A stretch of 7,134 bases of DNA from Planctomycetota bacterium (GTDB lineage: Bacteria; Planctomycetota; Phycisphaerae; Phycisphaerales; UBA1924), in NCBI GenBank assembly GCA_023412695.1, contig JAEYNG010000046.1, positions 1 through 7,134 of the forward strand, read 5' to 3'. The notes under the pieces are model-generated. The model was not told where the DNA came from and did no database searches. It saw nothing but the letters and a program-made list of their open reading frames with translations. Positions 1 to 6,800 of the stretch are shown here, one piece after another. Made by a program: the position numbers and the translations under genes. Numbering within the stretch: position 1 is the stretch's first letter; each line of letters opens with the position of its first letter.

Positions 1-377
1 CCACGCCCGCCCTCATCTGCAAGATTAGCAAAATAATTCTTTACAGTGGCGACCATCGGCTTCTTGGGATCTGCTTCCAGAACTACCGCATACGCCGCCC
101 AAGGCGAAAGAAGAACCTCGACATCACCGTTAAATGCACCTTCGTCAATGAAGTGTTCTGCCAGCAACTTTCCCGAGTTTGCTGCCGTGCACTTAGCACG
201 ATTGACGCAGGAAAGAAACGCTTCGAAGGTGCTGTACCCCATGAACTCCCCTAGCCGGCTCGCACAAACCCATTGCTTGCCTGCGCGCTCAACGATTGCC
301 GGCTGCAAAGGACGAAGTTTCTCGTCGCGCTCAATCAGGCCTGCAACCACTTTATCGAGTCGTTGATAGTTCGGCAT
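1..377 (-). CDS. DinD/BRO-N-like protein, N-terminal 125 codons (cut by window edge)
   Basis: This reading frame is open from an ATG at 377-375 to the left edge without a stop, so the C-terminal half is missing. Residues 35-79 (QWVCASRLGEFMGY, then FEAFLSCVNRAK, then a conserved-type NSG and a later HF) resemble the start of DNA-damage-inducible protein D and of phage BRO-N domains, where a small DNA-binding fold reads as 'W-x-A-R-x-L...LGY...F...AK..C..SG...HF'. Residues 91-117 (SPWAAYAVVLEADPKKP, then VATVKNYFA) match the DinD pattern 'LSRYACYLI...DP.K..VA..Q.YFA'. In E. coli, DinD is SOS-induced and antagonises RecA filaments; the function here is inferred only. The chosen ATG follows a GGGG at 387-384 with six bases between. 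An in-frame ATG at 389 is an alternative. GC is about 54%, against about 70% in the neighbours, which suggests foreign origin. A phage antirepressor-type BRO protein is the main alternative. No LexA-like site was seen upstream. The start lies 57 bases after dcd on the same strand. Confidence 0.62.
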   Translation of the reverse strand, partial: MPNYQRLDKVVAGLIERDEKLRPLQPAIVERAGKQWVCASRLGEFMGYSTFEAFLSCVNRAKCTAANSGKLLAEHFIDEGAFNGDVEVLLSPWAAYAVVLEADPKKPMVATVKNYFANLADEGGR

Positions 378-434
378 CAAATACCCCATCTGAGTTGGAA
401 CTTGTCATGTCGCGAAATGGCCAACCAACGGCCC

Positions 435-1016
435 TCAATCCACCTTCGGCAGCGTCAGCCCCTTCTGGTCCTGGTACTTCCCCGCCTTGTCCGCGTAGCT
501 CACCGCGCACACGCGGTCGGCCTTCAGGAAGATCAACTGCGCAATCCCCTCGTTGGCGTACACCTTCGCCGGCAGCGGCGTCGTGTTGCTGATCTCCAGC
601 GTCACCTTGCCGCGCCACTCGGGCTCCAGCGGAGTCACGTTCACGATCAGCCCGCACCGCGCGTATGTGCTCTTGCCCACGCACACCACCAGCACGTCCC
701 GCGGCACCTCGATCCACTCCACCGTCTCGCACAGCGCGAAGCTGTTCGGCGGGATCACCACGTACTCGCCCGTCTCGTCGCCGCGGCCCGCGCAGTCCAC
801 CTCCACGAACAGGTCCGGCGAGAAGTTCTTCGGATCGACCACCGTGATGCCGCCGGTCCGCGGCGTCGGCGTGAAGATCTTGAACGTGCTCCCCACGCGG
901 ATGTCGTAGCCATAGCTCGAGACCCCGAACGAAACCTGCCCAGGACGCTTCTTCGCGTCCGCGAACGGCTCGATCGCGATCAACTCTCGGATCTGGGTGT
1001 CACACAGCACGGGCAT
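435..1016 (-). CDS. dcd: dCTP deaminase
   Basis: This enzyme hydrolyses dCTP to dUTP and ammonia in the cytosol, feeding dUMP and so dTTP synthesis. It belongs to the homotrimeric dUTPase-fold family. The product has 193 residues, the same length as E. coli Dcd. Visible signatures are MPVLCDTQIRE at the N-terminus, SYGYDIRVG (34-42), GKSTYARCGLIVNVTPLEPE (114-132), VTLEISNTTPLPAK (138-151) and ANEGIAQLIF (154-163). By alignment from memory with E. coli (S111, R115, E138), the catalytic residues are S116, R120 and E141; E141 would be the general base. The C-terminal KYQDQKG (180-186) is the usual nucleotide-covering tail. The open frame extends upstream to 1463, but that extra part looks like no protein. 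The start at 1016 is supported by family homology and by a GGAG (1029-1026) nine bases ahead of ATG. Whether it also has dUTPase activity, as bifunctional relatives do, cannot be read from sequence. No clear terminator follows; only a weak GGCC-based stem near 421-434 was noticed. Confidence 0.96.
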   Translation of the reverse strand: MPVLCDTQIRELIAIEPFADAKKRPGQVSFGVSSYGYDIRVGSTFKIFTPTPRTGGITVVDPKNFSPDLFVEVDCAGRGDETGEYVVIPPNSFALCETVEWIEVPRDVLVVCVGKSTYARCGLIVNVTPLEPEWRGKVTLEISNTTPLPAKVYANEGIAQLIFLKADRVCAVSYADKAGKYQDQKGLTLPKVD

Positions 1017-1140
1017 AGGACGCAACTCCGTAGCGTCAGGGCTGGGAAGCGGACAAACAACACAACGACCGGTTTGAAAAGGCCCCTCGAGACAGATTGA
1101 AGAGGCTCTGAAGACGGGCGGTCGTGGCCCGCGGCGGATC

Positions 1141-1168
1141 AGGATACCGCTACATATCGTGCCTGCAA
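1141..1168 (-). promoter_or_regulatory. Weak candidate sigma-70-type promoter for dcd
   Basis: Read on the minus strand, TTGCAG (1168-1163) is followed after 16 bases by TATCCT (1146-1141). Each hexamer is only a partial match to TTGACA and TATAAT. If used, transcription would start near 1134 and leave a leader of roughly 120 bases before the dcd start codon. No stronger candidate was found closer to the gene. This is a pattern match only. Confidence 0.25.
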
Positions 1169-1216
1169 CTCCAGTTGACCCCAAAACGCTGTGGATGCAA
1201 TGGGCAGAAACTGTCA

Positions 1217-1260
1217 GTTGCGCGCAACCCTCGGCCCTGCAAGGCTTTGCGATGCGCAAA
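1217..1260. promoter_or_regulatory. Pair of related palindromes, candidate operator
   Basis: GTTGCGCGCAAC at 1217-1228 is a perfect 12-base palindrome. TTTGCG (1246-1251) and CGCAAA (1255-1260) form a second inverted repeat around a three-base ATG spacer. Both are built from the half-site TTGCG/CGCAA, so the half-site occurs four times within 44 bases. The centres are about 30.5 bases apart, close to three helical turns, an arrangement often seen when two dimers of one regulator bind the same face of DNA. The pair lies upstream of both divergent genes. The second repeat is not followed by a T tract in either direction, so a terminator is unlikely. The regulator is unknown. Confidence 0.4.
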
Positions 1261-1414
1261 AAACTTTCGCACCGGATTCCTGACCTGTACCACCAGTTGT
1301 GGATTTCGTGGCAGATACACCGGCATACCCCCATGATCTTGTGGTGTTGTAACGCGCCCGCCGCATTTCCACACCATTCACCCCCTTGCTCAACGTCTTT
1401 GTTTGGACGAGGTA

Positions 1415-1423
1415 TGGTATACT
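1415..1423 (+). promoter_or_regulatory. Extended -10 promoter for the FlgI-like gene
   Basis: TGGTATACT is an extended -10 element (TGn followed by TATACT, a five-of-six match to TATAAT). No well-spaced -35 box was found: TTGTTT at 1399-1404 is only 13 bases away, and TTGCTC is too far. Extended -10 promoters do not need a good -35. The predicted start is near 1430, giving a leader of about 100 bases before the ATG at 1532. The element overlaps a small inverted repeat, GTAT (1412-1415) and ATAC (1419-1422), and a GGTAT tandem duplication (1411-1420), which may be chance. Confidence 0.5.
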
Positions 1424-1531
1424 CCCGGCCCCAACTTTGCGACCGAAGCGGGAAGTTCCGCATCCCTGTGCAAAGATCACACGCATCGATTCAGCCCAGT
1501 TTCACGCAAAGCCGCCCGGAGCGCACCCACG

Positions 1532-3478
1532 ATGACCCAGACCGCCCGCACGTCGGCCGCCCGCCTGCTGATCCTGCTGGCCTGTCTCGCCGCCACCGCG
1601 TGCAACAAGCCGCAGCGGCAGGTCGCGCCCTCCACCGTCCGCATCGAGGATGTTCCCCCGGTGCTCCGCGGCACGATCGGCGCCGAGTCCGCGATCCGCG
1701 GCACAAGCCCCACGCTCGTCTCCGGCCTCGGCATCGTCGTTGGCCTCAACGGCACCGGCGGCGGTGAGTACGACCAGGCCGTGCTCGCCAACATGGAGCG
1801 GGAGGTCGCGCGCAACGGCATCGGCAGGGGCGGCCCGGCTTACGGCGAACTTGAGGGCGTTACGCCGCTGCAGTTCCTCCGCTCGCCGAACGTCGCGATC
1901 GTCATCGTGCAGGCGGTCATCCCGCCCGGCACGCCCGAGGGCACGCCCTTCGACGTTTACGTCTCGGCGATGCCCAACTCCAGCGTCACCAGCCTCGAGG
2001 GCGGCCTCCTCTGGACCACCGAGCTCCGCCTCGGCCCGCCGTCGCTCGTCGGCGGCGTGCGCCAGCGCAAGATGGCCGAGGCCCGCGGCCCGATCTTCAT
2101 CAACCCTTTCTCCGAGCCCGCAGGCGGCGAATCCGGCGAATCCGTCGGCCTCACCCGCACCCGCGGCCGCGTCCTCGCCGGCGGCGTCGTGACCGAGCCC
2201 CTGAAGCTCCAGATGGTTCTCGACAACGAGTCGCACTCGCGGGCGCGCACGATCGTGAACTCGGTGAACTCGCGCTTCCCGCGAGGCCCCGGCGATGAGG
2301 ACCCGATCGCCCGCGGCCGCGGCGCGGACGGCCCCGCCGGCAACAAGTACCAGAGCATCACCATCACCGTCCCGCGCGCCTTCGCGAACGACCCGGGCGA
2401 GTTCCTGCAGCTCCTCCGCTACACCCGCGTGGACCAGGCCTTCCCGCAGGAGTTCGCCAAGCGCTACGTGGACGAGCTCAAAGCCAACCCCGCGATGTCC
2501 GACGAGATCTCGTGGTGCCTGCAGGCGATCGGCAAGCCCGCGATCCCGTTCCTCCTGCCGATGTACGACTACCCGGAGCTCGGCCCGCGTATGGCTGCGC
2601 TCGAGGCCGGCGCAAAGCTCGGCGACCAGCGCACCGTCCCGCGATTGATCGAGCTGGCGCGCTCCGCGCCGGGCTCGCTGCGCGTGCAGGCGATCGGCCT
2701 GCTCGGCCGCATGCCCGCGAACCCGAATATCAACCTCGCCCTGCGAGAGCTGGTGAACGAGGCCGAGCTCGAGATCCGCGTCGCCGCCTACGAGGCGCTC
2801 GTCCAGCAGCGTGACATCTCGATCACCCGCGTGCCCGTCGGCCCCGACCCTCGCATGCCCAAGTTCTACATCGAGTCGATCAACGCAGATCAGCCGATGG
2901 TCTACGTCACGCAGCAGGGCCAGCCGCGGATCGTGCTCTTCGCCCCGCGCGACCGCGGCATCCCGTTCAACAAGCCCGTCTTCGTCAGCATGTGGTCCGA
3001 CCGGCTCATGTTCAACGCCGCGAGCGAGGCCTCGCCGGTGAAGATGCGCTACTACAGCACGCGCACCAACCAGGCCGTGGAGCGCGAGGCGCCCGAAACC
3101 GCCTTCGAACTCATCCACTACCTCGCGCAGCGCCCCACCCCCGAGAACCCCGCCCCCGGACTCGACCTGTCCTACTCCGAAGTCGTCGGCGCGCTCTACA
3201 CCCTTACGACCCGCGGCGGGTTCGACGCCGCGTTCGCGACCGAGGAAGACCGCCTCCGCGCCGCCATCCTCCAGGCCGGCCGCACCGCCACGCTCGCCGA
3301 CCGCCCGGAGACGACCGCCGAAGACCAGACCGACGCGACCGTCTTCAAGGCCGACCTCGCCGGCGACGGCGTCAGCCCCGCGAAGGAGGGCGAGCTCACC
3401 GCGCCAGACGCCGCGACCCGCAGGAGCAAGATCATCCCGCTCACGCCGCCGGCCAAGCGCTCCGGCTCATCCGGCTGA
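1532..3478 (+). CDS. FlgI-like P-ring-domain lipoprotein with HEAT-like repeats
   Basis: This is a 648-residue predicted envelope lipoprotein. The N-terminus has R6 and R11, a hydrophobic core (12-23) and a probable lipidated C24 (ATAC, slightly off the ideal lipobox). Residues about 40-300 resemble the flagellar P-ring protein FlgI: SGLGIVVGLNGTG (64-76) matches FlgI 'GYGLVVGLNGTGD', 120-168 (NVAIVIVQAVIPP, then FDVYVSAM, then LEGGLLW) matches 'NVAAVMVTA.LPPF...DVVVSSMG.A.SL.GGTLL', and 212-249 resembles the next ring domain. The last part of FlgI is absent. Instead, helical units at about 326-428 (AALEAGAKLGD, IELARSAPGSLRVQAIGLLGRM, VAAYEALVQ) look like HEAT repeats. Residues about 443-580 form a probably beta-rich domain I do not recognise, and the tail (585-648) is low complexity. 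E. coli FlgI is about 365 residues with a cleaved signal and no lipid. The start is set by the signal peptide and by GGAG at 1518-1521; the open frame reaches back to 1403 without meaning. A ring or scaffold role in the periplasm is inferred. Confidence 0.82.
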   Translation: MTQTARTSAARLLILLACLAATACNKPQRQVAPSTVRIEDVPPVLRGTIGAESAIRGTSPTLVSGLGIVVGLNGTGGGEYDQAVLANMEREVARNGIGRGGPAYGELEGVTPLQFLRSPNVAIVIVQAVIPPGTPEGTPFDVYVSAMPNSSVTSLEGGLLWTTELRLGPPSLVGGVRQRKMAEARGPIFINPFSEPAGGESGESVGLTRTRGRVLAGGVVTEPLKLQMVLDNESHSRARTIVNSVNSRFPRGPGDEDPIARGRGADGPAGNKYQSITITVPRAFANDPGEFLQLLRYTRVDQAFPQEFAKRYVDELKANPAMSDEISWCLQAIGKPAIPFLLPMYDYPELGPRMAALEAGAKLGDQRTVPRLIELARSAPGSLRVQAIGLLGRMPANPNINLALRELVNEAELEIRVAAYEALVQQRDISITRVPVGPDPRMPKFYIESINADQPMVYVTQQGQPRIVLFAPRDRGIPFNKPVFVSMWSDRLMFNAASEASPVKMRYYSTRTNQAVEREAPETAFELIHYLAQRPTPENPAPGLDLSYSEVVGALYTLTTRGGFDAAFATEEDRLRAAILQAGRTATLADRPETTAEDQTDATVFKADLAGDGVSPAKEGELTAPDAATRRSKIIPLTPPAKRSGSSG

Positions 3479-3484
3479 CCAGAC

Positions 3485-3727
3485 GTGACCACCCTCCCCG
3501 ACCACAACCGCGGCGGACGCACGACCGGCTCCAGTTTCCGGCAGCGGTTGTTTCATTACGTCATCGGTCTGGCGATCGGTTTCATGATCGTCGGGGCGAT
3601 CCACTCCGCGCGGACACGCCAGATGAAGGCCCAGCAAGCGGCCGATGAAGCCGCCCGCCAGGCGGCCACGGACCAGCCGGACCCCCCTTCAGCCGGGGAC
3701 GCCCCGACCCCGACAAACTCGCCGTAA
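3485..3727 (+). CDS. Small single-pass membrane protein, function unknown
   Basis: This 80-residue product is not recognised. It starts with GTG six bases after the stop of the FlgI-like gene, without a clear ribosome binding site, so translational coupling to the gene before it is likely. The only in-frame ATG nearby that would give an N-terminus (residue 34) lies inside the membrane segment and would destroy it, which favours the GTG. Residues 1-21 are polar and basic (R9, R12, R19, R21). Residues about 23-40 (FHYVIGLAIGFMIVGAIH) are one membrane helix. Residues 42-61 (ARTRQMKAQQAADEAARQAA) look like a short charged, Ala-rich helix. Residues 64-80 are a Pro/Asp/Thr tail. Positive charges flank both sides of the helix, so topology is uncertain. 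Its close linkage suggests a partner role with the FlgI-like lipoprotein, which is inference only. Confidence 0.68.
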   Translation: MTTLPDHNRGGRTTGSSFRQRLFHYVIGLAIGFMIVGAIHSARTRQMKAQQAADEAARQAATDQPDPPSAGDAPTPTNSP

Positions 3728-3774
3728 ACCGCCCGCCAAGCGCAAATTTCGCAGTCTTTTCGTGCCGCGATTCC

Positions 3775-3780
3775 TACACT
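3775..3780 (+). promoter_or_regulatory. Weak candidate -10 box for uvrA
   Basis: TACACT matches TATAAT at four of six positions. Transcription from it would start near 3787, just ahead of the ribosome binding site. No -35 hexamer sits at 16-18 bases; the best T-rich stretches (TTTCGC at 3747, TCTTTT at 3755) are wrongly spaced. The 80-base gap between the small membrane protein gene and uvrA leaves room for a promoter, but read-through is equally possible. No LexA-like operator was seen. Confidence 0.22.
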
Positions 3781-3794
3781 TCCTCCGGAGCTGC

Positions 3795-3801
3795 GAGGGA
3801 G
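3795..3801 (+). promoter_or_regulatory. Ribosome binding site that fixes the TTG start of uvrA
   Basis: GAGGGAG ends six bases before the TTG at 3808-3810. It is the best ribosome binding site in the window and decides for the TTG start. The in-frame ATG at 3916 has only a weaker purine stretch (AGGG at 3901-3904, 11 bases away). Confidence 0.65.
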
Positions 3802-3807
3802 ATCGCA

Positions 3808-6800
3808 TTGGCCACGAAGAAACCCGGTGGAGCTGGCGGACAAGGCACGATCATCGAGCCCAAGGGGGCGGTTTCGGCGAACGGCGCGGCCGTCGGCGCA
3901 AGGGCCGCGGCGAGCATGAGCAAGGCGGACATAGCGGGGGGGCGGTGCATCCGCGTCCGCGGCGCCAAAGAGCACAACCTCAAGAGCCTGAGCGTCGATA
4001 TCCCGCGCGATCAGCTCGTCGTCATCACCGGCCTCTCCGGCTCGGGCAAAAGCTCGCTTGCCTTCGACACCATCTTCGCCGAGGGCCAGCGCAAGTACAT
4101 GGAGTCGCTCTCCGCGTACGCGCGGCAGTTCCTCGACCAGCTCAAGAAGCCCGACGTCGAAGAAATCGACGGCATCCCGCCGACCATCGCCATCGAGCAG
4201 CGCGGCAGCTCCGCCAACCCGCGCTCGACGGTCGCCACGACCACCGAGATCTACGACTACCTCCGCCTGCTGTACGCCCGTTGCGGCCGCGCGTACTCCT
4301 GGTACCCCACCAAGACCAAGAAGGACGGCACAGTCACCGCCCGCTCCGGCGTCCCCATCACCGCCACCACGAGCACGCAGATCGTTGACGCGGTGATGTC
4401 GCGGCCGAGTGGAACGCGGCTGATGGTCCTCGCCCCCGTCGTCCGCGGCCAGAAGGGCTTCCACCGCGACAAGATCGAGGAGCTCTCCGGCCAGGGCTGG
4501 GGCCGCGCACGCGTCAATGGCACGGTCCTCGAGCTCCGCGAAGTCCTGAAGGACGCGAGCGAGAACCCGCTCAAGCTCGGCCGCTACGAGAAGCACGACA
4601 TCGAGGCCGTGATCGACCGCCTCGCGCTCTCGCCCGAGCCCGAGCTGCGCCAGCGCCTCGCCGAGTCGATCGAGGCCGCGCTGAAGATCGGCGACGGCAC
4701 CGTCGTCGTCAGCTTCGAAACGCCCGGCGCGGGAAGTGGGGGGAGCGGCTGGACCGACCAGGCCTACTCCACACGCTTCTCCGACCCCGACCACCCGGAA
4801 ATCGCGCTCGAAGAGCTCTCGCCGCGCCTGTTCTCCTTCAACTCCCCGCACGGCGCGTGCCCCGTCTGCCACGGCCTCGGCACGCTCCTCGAGTTCGACG
4901 AGGCGCTCGTCGTCCCCAACGAGCAGCTCCCGCTCTCCGGCGGCGCGATCGCCGCGTGGAACAAGAACGGCCCCGTCCGCGCGTGGTACAACCGCTTCAT
5001 CCGCAAGTTCAGCAAGCTCGTCGGCGCGGACTACAACGGCCCGTTCAGCGCGCTCAACGCCGAGCAGCGGCGCATCCTCCTCCACGGCACGACGCGCGAC
5101 GACGCCGTCCGCCTCAAGGGCAAGTTCGAGGGCGTCATCCCCAACATCACGCAGTGGTGGGGCAGCACCCAGAACCCCGACATCAAGGAATGGCTCGGCC
5201 AGTTCATGTCGCAGAAGCCGTGCAACGCCTGCAACGGCGACCGCCTCCGCATCGAGGCCCTGCACGTGCTCATCGAGAGCACCCACGCCGCCGACACCGA
5301 GCAGGCCTTCAGCGACTCAATCATCGGTCGCCCCGCGGGCACAAGGCCCGGCACCGTCCTCAACCTCGCCGAGCTCTCCCGCCTCAACATCCTCGACGCG
5401 CGCGAGTTCCTCGCCGGCCTCAAGCTCACCGCCGAGACCTCGAAGATCGCCGAGCCGATCCTCAAGGAGATCAACAACCGCCTCCGCTTCCTCTGCGGCG
5501 TCGGCCTCGAGTATCTCTCGCTCGACCGCCGCACCGCCACGCTCTCCGGCGGCGAGGCGCAGCGCATCCGCCTCGCGACGCAGGTCGGCTCCGGCCTCGT
5601 CGGCGCGTGCTACGTCCTCGACGAGCCCACCATCGGCCTCCACCAGCGCGACAACGACCGCCTCATCAGCACCCTCCGCCACCTCACCGACATCGGCAAC
5701 ACCGTCCTTGTCGTCGAGCACGACGAGGACATGATCCGCGCCGCCGACCACGTGCTCGACATCGGCCCCGGCCCCGGCGTCCACGGCGGCCGCGTCATCG
5801 CCCAGGGCTCCGTCGCCGACATCATCGCCGAGCCCGGCTCGATCACCGGCCAATACCTCTCCGGCCGCCGCACCATCCCCCTCCCGCCCAAGCGCCGCGA
5901 ACTCTCCGACAAGCGCTCAATCGTCATCCGCGGCGCAAAGCAAAACAACCTCAAGAACGTCGACGCCGTCTTCCCCCTCGGCGGCATCGTCTGCGTCACC
6001 GGCGTCTCCGGCTCCGGCAAATCCACCCTCGTCAACGACATCCTCCTCGCGGCCGCGCGCAACACCATCAACGGCTCGCGCGAGAAGCCCGGCGCGCACA
6101 CCTCCATCAAGTTCCACAAAGACCTCGACCGCGTCATCGAGGTCGACCAGTCCCCCATCGGTCGAACGCCCCGCTCCAACGCCGCGACCTACACCGGCAT
6201 CTTCGACGACATCCGCAACGTCTTCGCCCAGACCAAAGAATCCAAGATCCGCGGCTACCAGCCAGGCCGCTTCTCCTTCAACGTCTCCGCCAAACGCGGC
6301 GGCGGCCGCTGCGAGGCCTGCGAAGGCCAGGGCCTCAAGAAGATCGAGATGCACTTCCTCCCCGACGTCTTCGTCGAGTGCGAGGTCTGCCGCGGCCGGC
6401 GCTACAACCGCGATACCCTCGAGATCCTCTACAAGGGCAAATCCATCGCCGACGTCCTCAGCATGACCGTTGAGTCCGCCTGCACCTTCTTCGAGAACCA
6501 CCCCAAGATCCTCCGCTTCCTCCAGTGCCTGCACGATGTCGGCCTCGACTACATCGAGCTCGGCCAGCCCAGCACCACCCTCTCCGGCGGCGAGGCCCAG
6601 CGCGTCAAGCTCGCCACCGAGCTCGGCAAGGGCGCGGGCCAGACCGGCACCCAGGGCCACACGCTCTACGTCCTCGACGAGCCGACCACCGGCCTCCACT
6701 TCGAAGACATCCGCAAGCTCGTCGAGGTCTTCAACCGCCTCGCCGATGCCGGAAACACCCTCGTCGTCATCGAGCACAACCTCGACGTCATCAAGTGCGC

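Larger units (their letters stand above)
1017..1531. other. Divergent intergenic region between dcd and the FlgI-like gene
   Basis: This 515-base stretch separates two divergently transcribed genes. I see no convincing coding sequence in it; the open frames that cross it have no recognisable protein features and lack good ribosome binding sites. Its GC is lower than the genes (roughly 48-60% in 60-base blocks from 1201 to 1380). It holds candidate promoters for both sides and a pair of related palindromes, listed separately. The stretch from 1261 to 1410 otherwise shows only scattered short matches and nothing I can name. A small RNA cannot be excluded. Confidence 0.8.

Noticed and set aside
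273..1100. Plus-strand open frame (275 codons) across the DinD-like gene and dcd
   Set aside because: It covers a certain dcd on the other strand, and its product is an Arg/His/Leu-rich shadow.
1190..1373. Three DnaA-box-like nonamers (1190-1198, 1299-1307, 1365-1373)
   Set aside because: Each matches TTATCCACA or its complement at only seven of nine positions. There is no dnaA or dnaN nearby and no AT-rich unwinding stretch.
1017..1463. N-terminal extension of dcd to an upstream ATG
   Set aside because: The added 149 residues resemble no Dcd and are rich in Cys and Arg. The internal ATG at 1016 has a GGAG and gives the family's normal length.
1502..3118. Long antisense open frame (538 codons) opposite the FlgI-like gene
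   Set aside because: Its product is an Ala/Arg/Asp/Val-rich string with no motif, as expected on the reverse strand of GC-rich coding DNA. The plus-strand gene has clear homology.
3740..3760. Terminator after the small membrane gene (GCGCAAATTTCGC then TCTTTT)
   Set aside because: The stem is short, has an AAATTT centre that leaves no proper loop, and needs a bulge. It is too weak to call.
3728..3807. SOS (LexA) operator upstream of uvrA
   Set aside because: Neither CTGT-N8-ACAG nor GAAC-N4-GTTC is present. Planctomycete operators may differ, so absence is only weak evidence.
3556..5286. Long antisense open frame (576 codons) opposite the small membrane gene and uvrA
   Set aside because: It has low-complexity composition, crosses a gene boundary and has no recognisable domain. 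It is a shadow of uvrA.
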